A stretch of DNA of 64,000 bases from CBDDBU01 sp965226045 (GTDB taxonomy: Bacteria; Pseudomonadota; Alphaproteobacteria; VGEJ01). Below the pieces are notes generated by a model, which was given only the letters and a program-made list of their open reading frames with translations, searched no databases and had not been told where the DNA came from. The position numbers and the translations under genes are program-made. Below are positions 47,454 through 57,144 of the stretch, piece by piece (the stretch's first letter is position 1; each line of letters begins with the position of its first letter). The DNA is taken from contig CBDDBU010000015.1 in the NCBI GenBank assembly GCA_965226045.1, positions 1 to 64,000 of the forward strand. The letters are read 5' to 3'.

Positions 47454-48557
47454 ATGACGTCGCGCGAACCGACCGCCGCAGCGAACCAAGACTCGGCCTA
47501 CAAGAGATCGGGTGTCGATATGGAAGGGGCTGACCGCGCCCTCCATCGGATGCTGCCGCACGTGCGCGCGACCTGGGACGACAAGGTGGCGCTCCAAGAT
47601 CTCAACCATTTCGCCAACGTCGTCGATATCGGCGGCGTCGGCATCGCCATCGCCACCGACGGCGTGGGCTCCAAGGCGCTGGTCGCGCAGCTGGTCGGCC
47701 GTTATGACACCATCGGCATCGATTGCGTCGCCATGAACGTGAACGACCTTGTCTGTGTCGGCGCCCGCCCGGTCTCGATGGTCGACTACATCGCGCTTGA
47801 GCGGACCGACGCGGCGGTCTTGGAGGCCCTGGCAGTCGGGCTCGCCGAGGGCGCACGACGGGCCGGAATTTCGCTGGTCGGCGGTGAGACCGCGCAGCTC
47901 CCCGACATCATCAAGGGCGTGCGGCCGGGGCTCGGCTTCGATCTCGCCGGCACCGCCATCGGCCAGGTCGCGCTCGATCAGATCCTCACCGGTGCGGATA
48001 TAGCCGACGGCGATGTGGTGATCGGCCTCGCCAGCAGCGGTATCCATAGCAACGGCCTGAGCCTGGCGCGACGCGCTCTCCTCGACCGAGGCGGCTTCGG
48101 CATCGACCAACGGTTCGACGAACTCGGATGCTCGCTCGACAACGAGCTGTTGCGGCCGACGGAAATCTACGTCGGCGATGCGCTGGCCCTGATCGACGGC
48201 GTGGCGGCGCTGAGATCGCTCTTCCACATCACGGGTGATGGTTTCCTCAACCTCAATCGGCTGGGAACCGGAGTGGGCTACGTACTCGACCGCCTGCCCG
48301 CCGCGCCGCCGATCTTCGGATTGATCCAGACACACGGCGCGGTCCCCGCCGCCGAGATGTACAGCGTCTTCAACATGGGGATCGGGTTCTGCGCGGTGGT
48401 CGGTCCCGACGATGCCGAGCGCGCCTTGTCGATCCTGAAGGCGCGGGGCCGCGCCGCGCAGGTCATCGGCCACGTGGAGGCGGATGCCGAAGAACGGGTA
48501 CATCTGCCTGTTCAGGGACTGGTCGGGCAGGGCAAGGCCTTCGCGGCAACCGAATAG
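47454..48557 (+). CDS. purM: Phosphoribosylformylglycinamidine cyclo-ligase, archaeal-like type
   Basis: Makes AIR from FGAM, purine step 5. 367 aa with AYKRSGVDMEGADRAL, ATDGVGSKALVAQLVGRYDT, CVAMNVNDLVCVGARPVSMV and GGETAQLPDIIKGV, then GLASSGIHSNGLSLARRALL and FNMGIGFCAVVG. The blocks MNVNDLVCVGA and GGETAQLPDIIKG fit the archaeal and Thermus-like PurM better than the usual proteobacterial form (MCVNDL, GGETAEMPGMY). An AGGAGGGG ribosome site precedes the ATG at 47454. It is not beside purN, and is divergent from pmbA. Confidence 0.88.
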   Translation: MTSREPTAAANQDSAYKRSGVDMEGADRALHRMLPHVRATWDDKVALQDLNHFANVVDIGGVGIAIATDGVGSKALVAQLVGRYDTIGIDCVAMNVNDLVCVGARPVSMVDYIALERTDAAVLEALAVGLAEGARRAGISLVGGETAQLPDIIKGVRPGLGFDLAGTAIGQVALDQILTGADIADGDVVIGLASSGIHSNGLSLARRALLDRGGFGIDQRFDELGCSLDNELLRPTEIYVGDALALIDGVAALRSLFHITGDGFLNLNRLGTGVGYVLDRLPAAPPIFGLIQTHGAVPAAEMYSVFNMGIGFCAVVGPDDAERALSILKARGRAAQVIGHVEADAEERVHLPVQGLVGQGKAFAATE

Positions 48558-48558
48558 C

Positions 48559-49932
48559 TTAGACGGGCGCCTCGCGCGCTAAGGCCCAGATACGTATCAC
48601 GCCGTCGCGCCCACGCAGGGCCTGCTCCTGAGTATTCATGCCGTCGTGCAGCTCATCTGCGCCGCCTTCCGCGCGGACCCGGGCGATCAGGCCATCGCTC
48701 GCGATCAAGGTGACGCCGAGGTCGCGGGTCAGGTTCTCCAAGCGACTGGCGATGTTGACGGTATCGCCGATGACTGCGAACTCAAGCCGGTGCTCATCGC
48801 CGATGTCGCCCATCACCACCGGCCCGAAGTGCACGCCGATGCCGATCAGGACCGGTGTCTCACCGGCGGCGGCCCGTTCGCCGTTCCAATCCGCTATCGC
48901 TCCAACCATGTCTCGGGCGCAGGCGAGCGCGCGCGAGGCGTCGTCGGCGCGAGCGTGCGGGGTGCCGAAAGTCGCCATCAGCCCGTCGCCGAGGAACTTG
49001 TCGAGCGTGCCCTCGTGGGCGAACACGGCTTCGGCCATGTGGCCGTGAAACCCCCGCAGGAGGCCGATGACCTGCTCCAGGGGCCGGCCGGCTCTGACCT
49101 GGGTGAAGCCGACGATGTCGACGAACAGCACCGCAATTTCCTGGCGCCGCTCGCCGTCCAGTGGCTTGTCGGCGCGGGCCAGCTCTTCCACCATGTTGGG
49201 CGAGAAATGTCGTGCGAGATTGATGCGCTCACGCTCGGCCTCGGCCTGGCGGCAGACGAGGCGCCGGGTGCGATGGACCGCGGCGGCGAGAATTCCGGCG
49301 ACGATGATGAACAGGATGTCCTGCTGGATCACGTCGGGAACGTGAACCCGCGCCGGATCGATGGCGAACGCGACGCGCTTGTCCAAGCTCCAGGTCTCCC
49401 AGGCCACCGGATTACCGAAGGTGGCGTAGACGCCCGGCTGGTCGAGTATCCACAGGACGCCGACGGTCCAGGCGAGCGCGGCCGCGATGCCCTACCACAT
49501 GACGAGCCGGGGCGCGTAGCTGAAGACGCTCAGGCCGATGATCAGGAAATAGTAGAGGTCGTTGGGGAAATCGAGGGTCATCGCCGCCGGCATGCCGGCG
49601 CACAGATCGCACAACGGGTTGAGCGGCACGACGGCGACCGTCAAGAGCGTGAGGTCGAGCGCCACGAACAGGTAACGCTGCCACGGCGCATGGAGTCCCG
49701 CGTGCCGCAGCCACAGCGGGACGAAGCTGAGGAGAGCAAAGACGAGGGCAGTGCCCTCGTAGTACAGCGCGGTCCAATCCTGTAGGGACACCGGGACCCA
49801 CAGGGCGATCAACACCGCGGCGATCAGCCGCGCCCGCACCAGCCGCCGTTGGATGTCGGTCTCCTCCGCCGCGAAGGCGCCACGCAGGCGCTCGGCCACG
49901 GGGCCCATCAGCGCCGGCGCGAGATCCGTCAT
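48559..49932 (-). pseudogene. Class III adenylate/guanylate cyclase with membrane domain, split by in-frame TAG
   Basis: Signalling enzyme making cAMP (or cGMP). The N-terminal part (49932-49495) has several membrane helices (VRARLIAAVLIALWVPVSL, FVALDLTLLTVAVVPL, FLIIGLSVFSYAPRLVMW). TAG at 49492-49494 follows, and the same frame continues without a shift into GIAAALAWTVGVLWILDQPG and the cyclase domain. That has VLFVDIVGFTQV with the metal Asp, LGDGLMATFG and IGVHFGPVVMGDIG. The domain is complete. Either the protein is truncated or a GTG start near 49407 yields the soluble cyclase. Confidence 0.85.
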
Positions 49933-50155
49933 GGCATGCCCCTGGTTACTCCGCCCGCGCCCCTAAACGTGGCCCGATTTTGATTTGCTAAGGGGTGGGC
50001 CGCTCCCCTCGCCTGGTGGCAGCCTCCCACCCTGACCCTCCTCAGGGTCGGAGGGGGGGTCCGCCTGCGCGACAGCGCCACAAAGGGGGGGCGATCGAAA
50101 CTCCGAAACTGGACCCAAGGCGGCGGGGGGCCGGGTTGACGCGCCATGGCCCCTC

Positions 50156-51664
50156 CTATTTCCAGATCGGCTTGCCCGAGCCCGGAAGGCCGAGGCGCGG
50201 CCACTTCTCGGTGACGGTGGCGATCACCTCATCCGACATGCGTACGGGCCGGCCCCAAGTCCGCGAGGTCTCGGGCGGCATCTTGGTGGTGGCGTCGAGG
50301 CCGATCTTGCTCCCTAAGCCCTCCTCGGGCGAGGCGAAGTCGAGGTAGTCGATCGGGGTTCGCTCGATCAACGTGATGTCGCGGGCCGGGTCCATGCGGG
50401 TAGAGATCGCCCACATCACCTCGGCCCAGTCGCGCGCATCGATGTCGTCATCCACGACGATCACCCACTTGGTGTACATGAACTGGCGCAGATACGACCA
50501 CACGCCCATCATCACTCGCTTGGCGTGGCCGGGATAATCCTTGCGTATCGACACCACCGCGATGCGGTACGAACAGCCCTCGGGCGGCAGCCAGAAATCG
50601 ACGATCTCCGGGAACTGCTGGATCAGCAACGGCACGAACACCTCGTTCAGCGCCTCGCCGAGGATCGAGGGCTCATCGGGCGGCCGCGCCGAGAAGGTCG
50701 AGAGATAGATGGGCTGGCGGCGCATGGTGATGGCGCTAACCCGAAACACCGGAAAGCGCTCGACCGCGTTGTAGTAGCCGGTGTGGTCGGCGAACGGTCC
50801 CTCATCGCCGTGCTCGTCGAGCGAGACATGGCCTTCGATCACGATCTCGGCGTGGGCCGGCACCTTGAGCGGCACGGTCTTGCAGTCCGCGAGCTCGACC
50901 TTGGCGCCGCGCAACAGGCCAGCGAATTGATACTCCGACATCGTGTCCGGGACCGGCGCGACGGCGGCGATGATGGTGCCGGGATCAGCGCCGATGACCG
51001 CCGCCGCCGGCAGCGGCTCGCGCCGCTCAGCGCTCCAGCGCCGATGATGCTGGGCGCCGCCGCGATGGCGCAGCCAACGCATGTAAGTGCTGTCGCGGCT
51101 GGTCACCTGCATCCGGTAGATGCCGAGGTTGGGGCTGTCTTCCGGCCGCCCGCCCGGGCCTTGGGTGACCACCAGCGGCCAGGTGATGAGCGGCGCCGGC
51201 TCGCCCGGAAAGCAGGTCTGGATCGGCAATCGCGCGAGGTCGATGTCGGCGCCGGTCAGCACCACCTCCTGGCACGGCGCGACGGACGCCATACGCGGCT
51301 TCATCGCCATCACGGTCTTCAGAAGCGGCAGCATCTCGACCGCCTCGCGCCAGCCGCCCGGCGGCTCGGGCTGGCGCAGAAACGCGAGCGTTTCGCCAAG
51401 CGCGCGCAACTCATCGGGCTCGCGCTCCATCCCCCAGGCGACCCGCTCGACGGTGCCGAACAGGTTGACCAGTACCGGCATGTCGTAGCGCTCACCGGCC
51501 GGTCCACGCGGGTTCTCAAACAGCACCGCCGGTCCCCCCTCGGCCAGCAGCCGGGTTTGGATCTCGGTCATCTCGAGGGCGGTCGAGACCGGCTCGGCCA
51601 CCCGCACCAGGCGGCCCGACTTCTCCAGCCGGTCGAGGAACTCGCGCAGGGAGGCGTAGGCCAT
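50156..51664 (-). CDS. ubiD: UbiD-family decarboxylase
   Basis: 502 aa. Prenylated-FMN-dependent decarboxylase, most likely for 3-polyprenyl-4-hydroxybenzoate in ubiquinone synthesis. SLREFLDRLEKSGRLVRV is the usual start. NLGIYRMQVTSRDSTYMRWL and EGHVSLDEHGDEGPFADHTG form the prFMN/metal site with Arg and Glu, and KWVIVVDDDIDARDWAEVMW is a further landmark. No UbiX (prFMN-forming) gene is seen nearby. ubiA lies 0.8 kb away, supporting the quinone role. Confidence 0.88.
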   Translation of the reverse strand: MAYASLREFLDRLEKSGRLVRVAEPVSTALEMTEIQTRLLAEGGPAVLFENPRGPAGERYDMPVLVNLFGTVERVAWGMEREPDELRALGETLAFLRQPEPPGGWREAVEMLPLLKTVMAMKPRMASVAPCQEVVLTGADIDLARLPIQTCFPGEPAPLITWPLVVTQGPGGRPEDSPNLGIYRMQVTSRDSTYMRWLRHRGGAQHHRRWSAERREPLPAAAVIGADPGTIIAAVAPVPDTMSEYQFAGLLRGAKVELADCKTVPLKVPAHAEIVIEGHVSLDEHGDEGPFADHTGYYNAVERFPVFRVSAITMRRQPIYLSTFSARPPDEPSILGEALNEVFVPLLIQQFPEIVDFWLPPEGCSYRIAVVSIRKDYPGHAKRVMMGVWSYLRQFMYTKWVIVVDDDIDARDWAEVMWAISTRMDPARDITLIERTPIDYLDFASPEEGLGSKIGLDATTKMPPETSRTWGRPVRMSDEVIATVTEKWPRLGLPGSGKPIWK

Positions 51665-51716
51665 GGCCGCGCATCATAAGGGCAAAGCCGCGCCCGGTCC
51701 GCTAGGGTGCCCTGCA

Positions 51717-52526
51717 ATGATCGACCCGCTCGATCTCGCCAAGACCTACCCCTACGCCCGCCCGGCGCACGCCTACCTCTATGTCGACGGTCAGGCCCTG
51801 GAGCTGGTCAGAATCGGCCCCGATCCGGTGCGCGACGGCGAGGTACGCATGGACGGCCGCACGATGCCGGTGGCCGATGCCCTGGCGGGGCTTGGCGTGG
51901 CCGCGCCGACGCCGCACGCCGAGCGGGTGGCGATGCTGGCCTATGGCTCGAACGCCGCGCCGGCCCAGCTCGCGCGCAAGTTCGCCGACCTCCCCGGCAC
52001 CGTCATTCCGGTGCTGCGCGCCGAGCTCGCCGATCACGATGTGGTCTATTCGGCCCACTTCTCACGCTACGGCGCGATTCCGGCGACCCTCGCGGTCTCG
52101 CCCGGTACGATGCTGGCGACCGCCGTGGCGTATCTCACGGTGGCCCAGCTTGCCCGCCTGCACGAGACCGAACTTGGCCCCGCGGCGACCCAATCAGGCG
52201 ACTATGTCCAAGGCACGCTCCGCGCGGCGGTGAAGGTCGAGGGCGGGGCGGCGCTCGACGCGGTCGGCGCCTATGCGTCGCGTTATGGCGCGCTCGGGTT
52301 GACTGGCGCGCCGCTGGCGCTGGCCCAGGTCGCGGCGCGAGGGCGATGCTTCGCGGCCCGCGACAAGCTCGCCGTCCTCGAACTCGCGCGCGCGGCGCTG
52401 GCGCCCGGCCAGGGCCTCGACGACTTCCTCGAACGCCTGATCGCCGATGCTGGCCTGCGGCAGGCCCATAGCGAGCGGATGCGGGCCGGGGCGATCGACG
52501 TCACGCCCCGACTTGACCCGCGATAA
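51717..52526 (+). CDS. Unknown protein with a YGSN motif, possible gamma-glutamylcyclotransferase-like fold
   Basis: 269 aa. The motif MLAYGSNAAPAQLARKF (near residues 79-95) matches the YGSN substrate loop of gamma-glutamylcyclotransferases, and VYSAHFSRYGAIPATLAV and YLTVAQLARLHETE fit the barrel. The N- and C-terminal extensions (ARPAHAYLYVDGQALELVR, LDDFLERLIADAGLRQAHS) are unmatched. The enzyme activity is not assignable. It overlaps ubiA convergently by 26 bp. Confidence 0.55.
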   Translation: MIDPLDLAKTYPYARPAHAYLYVDGQALELVRIGPDPVRDGEVRMDGRTMPVADALAGLGVAAPTPHAERVAMLAYGSNAAPAQLARKFADLPGTVIPVLRAELADHDVVYSAHFSRYGAIPATLAVSPGTMLATAVAYLTVAQLARLHETELGPAATQSGDYVQGTLRAAVKVEGGAALDAVGAYASRYGALGLTGAPLALAQVAARGRCFAARDKLAVLELARAALAPGQGLDDFLERLIADAGLRQAHSERMRAGAIDVTPRLDPR

Positions 52527-53466
52527 TGGCGAGGAAGACGATCCAGCCCAACCACTTATTGGCGCGGAAGACGCCGAGACAGCTTGCCGGATCGTCGAAA
52601 TCGACCCGCCAGACCTGCCGCCCCACGTGCAGCGTGGCCACCCCGAGCCCGACATAGAACGGCCACGCGCCGCCCGCCAGTGCGTTGCTGAGCGCCAGGA
52701 GCCCGAGGGTCGCCGCGTAAAAGCCGGCGATCCACGGTCGCGAGGCGGCGCCGAGCTTGAGCGCGCTCGACTTCACGCCGATCAGCGCATCGTCCTCCTT
52801 GTCCTGGTGGGCGTAGATGGTGTCGTAGCCGAGGGTCCAGAACACCCCGGCGGCATAGAGCGCCACCGGCGCCGCGCTCAGGCCCCCGGTCGCCGCCGCC
52901 CAGCCCAGCAGCGCCCCCCAGTTGAAGGCGAGCCCGAGGAAGACCTGGGGCCAGTAGGTGACGCGCTTCATGAACGGGTAGATCGCGATCAGACCGAGCG
53001 AGGCCACGCCCAGGCCTACGGCGAAGGTATTGAAGCTCAGCAGAATGGCCGCGCCGATCAGGCTCAACAGCACCATGAACGCGAGCGCTTGCACGAGCGT
53101 GACCTGGCCACTCGGCAGCGGGCGGTTGCGGGTACGTGCGACCTGGGCGTCGTGGTCGCGATCGACAATGTCGTTGTAGGTGCAGCCGGCGCCGCGCATG
53201 ACCACCGCGCCGAGCGCGAACAATGCCAACAGCAATGGATCGGGTAGCCCGAGCCAGGCCCACCCGCTCCCCGGCGCCGAGGCGGCCAGCGCGAGCGCCC
53301 ACCAGCCCGGCCACAGCAAAAGCCAGGCGCCGATCGGCCGCTCGATGCGTGCGAGGCGCAAATAGGGGCGTAGCCAGGCCGGCGCGTAGCGCACCGTCCA
53401 GTGGTTGGGCAGCGGTTCGGCGTCGGCCACCGCGTGCGGATCATTGATGGGTTCGTCGCGCGCCAT
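52501..53466 (-). CDS. ubiA: 4-hydroxybenzoate octaprenyltransferase
   Basis: Attaches the polyprenyl tail to 4-hydroxybenzoate in ubiquinone synthesis. 321 aa, eight or nine membrane helices. The two Asp-rich Mg sites are CTYNDIVDRDHDAQVARTRN and YDTIYAHQDKEDD, both intact. RPIGAWLLLWPGWWALALA is the standard opening. Start ATG at 53466. It is 131 bp from and divergent to gshA. Confidence 0.93.
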   Translation of the reverse strand: MARDEPINDPHAVADAEPLPNHWTVRYAPAWLRPYLRLARIERPIGAWLLLWPGWWALALAASAPGSGWAWLGLPDPLLLALFALGAVVMRGAGCTYNDIVDRDHDAQVARTRNRPLPSGQVTLVQALAFMVLLSLIGAAILLSFNTFAVGLGVASLGLIAIYPFMKRVTYWPQVFLGLAFNWGALLGWAAATGGLSAAPVALYAAGVFWTLGYDTIYAHQDKEDDALIGVKSSALKLGAASRPWIAGFYAATLGLLALSNALAGGAWPFYVGLGVATLHVGRQVWRVDFDDPASCLGVFRANKWLGWIVFLAIIAGQVGA

Positions 53467-53597
53467 TGCGCTTCGATGTAGCGGCCATCGCCTGTATCTA
53501 CAAGATCGTGGCGGGATCAGAACTTGCCGCTGGCCGCGCAAACCTGTTAGTCAGCGCGCTCGGCGTCCCCGAGGCCGGGGCCGCGCATGGAGGCCCG

Positions 53598-54962
53598 ATG
53601 TTGACAGTCCTGAGCGAGGCGGACGCGCCGCTCACCACCAAGGCCGAACTGGTCGCGTATCTGGAGACCGGCAGCCGTCCCCAGGCGGAGTGGCGTATCG
53701 GTACCGAACACGAGAAGTTCGGCTTCACCAAGGCGGACCTCAGGCCGCTGCCCTACGAAGGGCCGCACGGCATCCGCGCCATGCTCGAAGGGCTTCAGCG
53801 CTTCGGTTGGGCGCCGGTGCGCGAGGGCGGGAAAGTGATCGCCCTACGCCAGGACGGCCAATCTGTGACCCTCGAGCCGGGCGGCCAGCTCGAGCTTTCG
53901 GGCGCGGCCGTCGAGACGCTGCATCAAACCTGCGATGAAGTTCACGACCACCTCAATCAGGTGCGCACGGTCGCCGACGAGATCGACGTCGCGTTCATGG
54001 GGGTCGGCTTTCAGCCCAAGTGGCGGCGCGAAGACATGCCTGTGATGCCCAAGGGCCGCTACAGCATCATGCGCGAGTACATGCCCAAACGCGGCAACCT
54101 TGGCCTCGACATGATGTTCCGTACCTGCACCGTCCAGGTGAATCTCGACTTCGCCTCCGAGGCTGACATGGTGCGCAAGTTTCGCGTCGGGCTGGCGCTC
54201 CAGCCGATCGCGACGGCGCTGTTCGCCAACTCGCCGTTCATCGAGGGCCAGCCCAACGGCTTCTTGAGCTATCGCAGCCATATCTGGACCGACACCGACC
54301 CCGATCGCACCGGCATCCTGCCGTTCGTGTTCGAGGATGGGATGGGCTTCGAGCGCTACGCCGACTACGCGCTCGACGTACCGATGTATTTCGTCTACCG
54401 CGATGGCGCCTACATCGACGCGTCGGGCCAGTCGTTCCGCGATTTCCTGGCCGGCAAGCTCGCGGCCCTGCCGGGCGAACGGCCGCGCCTGCGCGACTGG
54501 GAGGATCACCTGACGACCCCGTTCCCGGAGGTCCGGCTCAAGCGCTTCCTGGAGATGCGCGGCGCCGATGGTGGCCCGTGGCGGCGACTGTGCGCGCTGC
54601 CGGCGCTGTGGGTCGGCCTGCTCTACGACCAGGGCGCGCTCGATGCGGCCTGGGATCTGGTCAAGGGCTGGACCCCCGAGGAGCACCAGGCGCTGCGCGC
54701 CGAGGTGCCGCGCCACGCATTCAAGACGGTGTTCCGCGACCGTACCGTTGGCGATCTCGCCCGCGAGGTGCTGGCGATCGCCCGCGCCGGGTTGAAGGCG
54801 CGGTCGCAGACCGACCGCTTTGGCGAGGACGAGGCGCATTTCCTCGACGCCCTGTTCACCATCGTGGAAAGCGGCCGCACCCCCGCCGAGGAGCACCTGG
54901 AGGCCTTCCACGGCCGCTGGGCCGGCTCGGTCGATCCGTTGTTCACCGAAAAGGCGTACTAA
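53598..54962 (+). CDS. gshA: Glutamate--cysteine ligase, plant/proteobacterial type
   Basis: First step of glutathione synthesis. 454 aa, GCS2-type enzyme of Alphaproteobacteria and plants. EWRIGTEHEKFGFTKADL (metal and ATP), GGQLELSGAAVETLHQTCDE, FMGVGFQPKWRREDMP and MMFRTCTVQVNLDF are diagnostic. The ATG at 53598 is preferred over in-frame starts inside the ubiA side. Supplies the thiol for GrxD-type proteins. Overlaps ftsY convergently by four bases. Confidence 0.93.
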   Translation: MLTVLSEADAPLTTKAELVAYLETGSRPQAEWRIGTEHEKFGFTKADLRPLPYEGPHGIRAMLEGLQRFGWAPVREGGKVIALRQDGQSVTLEPGGQLELSGAAVETLHQTCDEVHDHLNQVRTVADEIDVAFMGVGFQPKWRREDMPVMPKGRYSIMREYMPKRGNLGLDMMFRTCTVQVNLDFASEADMVRKFRVGLALQPIATALFANSPFIEGQPNGFLSYRSHIWTDTDPDRTGILPFVFEDGMGFERYADYALDVPMYFVYRDGAYIDASGQSFRDFLAGKLAALPGERPRLRDWEDHLTTPFPEVRLKRFLEMRGADGGPWRRLCALPALWVGLLYDQGALDAAWDLVKGWTPEEHQALRAEVPRHAFKTVFRDRTVGDLAREVLAIARAGLKARSQTDRFGEDEAHFLDALFTIVESGRTPAEEHLEAFHGRWAGSVDPLFTEKAY

Positions 54963-55888
54963 GCCTCAAGGCCGACGAGGGCGCGGGCGAAGGGGCGGGC
55001 CTCGAAGGGCTGTAGGTCGTCGATGCCCTCGCCGACTCCGATCGCGTGCACCGGTAGGCCGAAGCGCTCGGCGATGGCGATCAAGACCCCGCCCCGGGCG
55101 GTGCCGTCGAGCTTGGTCATCACCAACCCGGTGACCGCGCACACTTGGCGAAACACCTCGACCTGCTGGATCGCGTTCTGGCCGGTGGTCGCGTCGAGCA
55201 CTAACAGGACGGCATGCGGCGCGCTGGCATCGCGCTTGGCCACGACGCGGACCATTTTCTCGAGTTCGGCCATCAGGTCGGCCTTGTTGTGCAGCCGGCC
55301 GGCGGTGTCGATCAGCAACAAGTCGGCACCAGCGGCCTCGGCCCGCGCATGGGCATCGAAGGCGAGCGCGGCGGCGTCCGCGCCCGGCGCGCCCGCCACC
55401 ACCTCGACGCCGGCGCGCCCGCCCCACAGCTTGAGCTGATCGATGGCGGCGGCGCGGAAGGTATCGCCGGCCGCCAGGATGACGTGGCGACCGGCGAGGC
55501 GGTGGAGGTGGGCGAGCTTGCCGATGGTGGTGGTCTTGCCGGTGCCGTTGACGCCGACGACCAGCACGACGTACGGCTTGCGGTCCGGGTCGGGCGTGAG
55601 CGGGCGGGCGACCGGATCAAGCACGGCCGCGATTTCATCGGCAAGTGCCGCGCGAACCTCGTCGGGCGAGATCGACTTGTCATGGCGCGAGGCGGCGAGG
55701 CGGGCGGTGATCGCGGCGGCGGCCGCGACCCCGAAGTCGGCGCCGATCAGCAGTTCCTCGAGTTCCTCGATGGTCGCGGCATCCAGCTTGCGCTGGCTGA
55801 AGATGCCGGCAATGCCTTCGCCGAGCTGGTTCGACGACCGGGCCAGCCCCGCCTTGAGCCGGGAGAGGAAGCCGGTCCTCGCGCTCAT
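54959..55888 (-). CDS. ftsY: Signal recognition particle receptor FtsY
   Basis: GTPase that docks the SRP-ribosome complex at the membrane. 309 aa with NG domains only: no long acidic A domain, typical of short alphaproteobacterial FtsY. GVNGTGKTTTIGKLA (G1), DTAGRLHN (G3), VMTKLDGTARGGVL (G4) and LPVHAIGVGEGIDDL. N-terminal amphipathic helix FLSRLKAGLARSSNQL may mediate membrane binding. Cotranscribed with mtaB and dapF upstream by 4-bp overlaps. Confidence 0.95.
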   Translation of the reverse strand: MSARTGFLSRLKAGLARSSNQLGEGIAGIFSQRKLDAATIEELEELLIGADFGVAAAAAITARLAASRHDKSISPDEVRAALADEIAAVLDPVARPLTPDPDRKPYVVLVVGVNGTGKTTTIGKLAHLHRLAGRHVILAAGDTFRAAAIDQLKLWGGRAGVEVVAGAPGADAAALAFDAHARAEAAGADLLLIDTAGRLHNKADLMAELEKMVRVVAKRDASAPHAVLLVLDATTGQNAIQQVEVFRQVCAVTGLVMTKLDGTARGGVLIAIAERFGLPVHAIGVGEGIDDLQPFEARPFARALVGLEA

Positions 55889-57144
55889 GCCCGTGGCTGG
55901 CCGATCAGGGCGCCCGACTCGCGACCGACGATATCCACGGCGATGATATCGCCCGGTGTGGCGCCGCCCCCGCATGGCAGGCGCACCGGGGCATGTTGTT
56001 CGCTGCGGCCGAGCCCCTCGCGCTCGACCAGGACCCTGGCCGGGGTCCCGACGCGAGAGGCGAAATACCGATCGAGTGCGCGGGCGCCCTCCTCGCGCAG
56101 CGCCCGGGCGCGGGCGCGCCGCAGCGCGACCGGCACCGCCGGCATCCGCGCGGCCGGGGTGCCGGGACGCTCGGAATAGGGGAAAACGTGAAGATAGGTG
56201 AGGCCGCACTCGTCGATGATCGCCAGCGTGTTCGCGAACATCGCCTCGGTCTCGGTGGGAAAGCCGGCGATGAGATCGGCCCCGAACGCGATGTCGGGAC
56301 GCACGCGCCGCAGGCGCGCGCACAGCTCGACGGCGTCGGCGCGGAGGTGACGGCGGCGCATCCGCTTGAGGACGAGATCGTCGCCGGCCTGGAGGCTCAG
56401 GTGGAGGTGCGGCATCAGGCGCGGCTGCTCGGCGAACAAGCGCCACAGATCGTCGTCGACCTCGACCGGATCGATCGACGAGAGCCTGAGCCGGGGTAGT
56501 TCCGGCACCGCCTCGAGCAGCGCCGCGACCATGGCGCCCAGCCCCAGCCCGAGTTCGGCGGCGAGGTCGCGGCCGTAGTCGCCAATGTCGACCCCGGTCA
56601 GCACCAGCTCGTTGTAACCAGCCGCCACCAGCGCCCGCGCCTCGGCCACGATCGCCGGCAGCGGGACGCTACGGCTCGGGCCCCGGGCGAACGGAATGAT
56701 GCAGAAGGTACAACGGTGATCGCAGCCGTTCTGGACTTGGAGAAAGGCGCGGGCGCGGCCCGCGAAGCCCTCGATCAGGTGCCCCGCCGTCTCGCGCACC
56801 GCCATGATGTCGTCGATCCGCACGCGCGGGGCGTCCGGGGCGTAAGATTTGGCCAGCAGCTTCTCGCGATTGCCGATGACCCGATCGACCTCGGGCATGG
56901 CGGCGAAGCGCGCGCCATCGATCTGCGCCGCGCAGCCGGTGACGATGATGCACGCGGTCGGGTCGGCACGGCGGGCGCGACGGATCGCCTGACGCGCTTG
57001 CCGTTCGGCCTCGGCGGTGACCGCACAGGTGTTGATGATGACCGCGTTCTCGAGGCCGGCCTCGGCGGCGGTGCGCCGGATGACCTCCGATTCATAAGTG
57101 TTGAGGCGGCAGCCGAAGGTTAGCACCTCGGGGGCACGGCTCAC
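55885..57144 (-). CDS. mtaB: tRNA t6A37 methylthiotransferase MtaB
   Basis: Radical-SAM enzyme that adds methylthio to t6A37 of ANN-decoding tRNAs. 419 aa. The N-terminal cluster Cys are in TFGCRLNTYESEV, INTCAVTAEAE and VTGCAAQ. The radical-SAM CxxxCxxC is NGCDHRCTFCIIPFARG. The TRAM end is short. It starts at the GTG at 57144, overlapping dapF by GTGA. The dapF-mtaB-ftsY order is conserved in Alphaproteobacteria. Confidence 0.93.
   Translation of the reverse strand: MSRAPEVLTFGCRLNTYESEVIRRTAAEAGLENAVIINTCAVTAEAERQARQAIRRARRADPTACIIVTGCAAQIDGARFAAMPEVDRVIGNREKLLAKSYAPDAPRVRIDDIMAVRETAGHLIEGFAGRARAFLQVQNGCDHRCTFCIIPFARGPSRSVPLPAIVAEARALVAAGYNELVLTGVDIGDYGRDLAAELGLGLGAMVAALLEAVPELPRLRLSSIDPVEVDDDLWRLFAEQPRLMPHLHLSLQAGDDLVLKRMRRRHLRADAVELCARLRRVRPDIAFGADLIAGFPTETEAMFANTLAIIDECGLTYLHVFPYSERPGTPAARMPAVPVALRRARARALREEGARALDRYFASRVGTPARVLVEREGLGRSEQHAPVRLPCGGGATPGDIIAVDIVGRESGALIGQPRA

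Noticed and set aside
49492..49494. Recoded amber (pyrrolysine or readthrough) in the cyclase gene
   Set aside because: No pyl genes or a downstream signal are visible and all other genes use TAG as a normal stop, for example higA.
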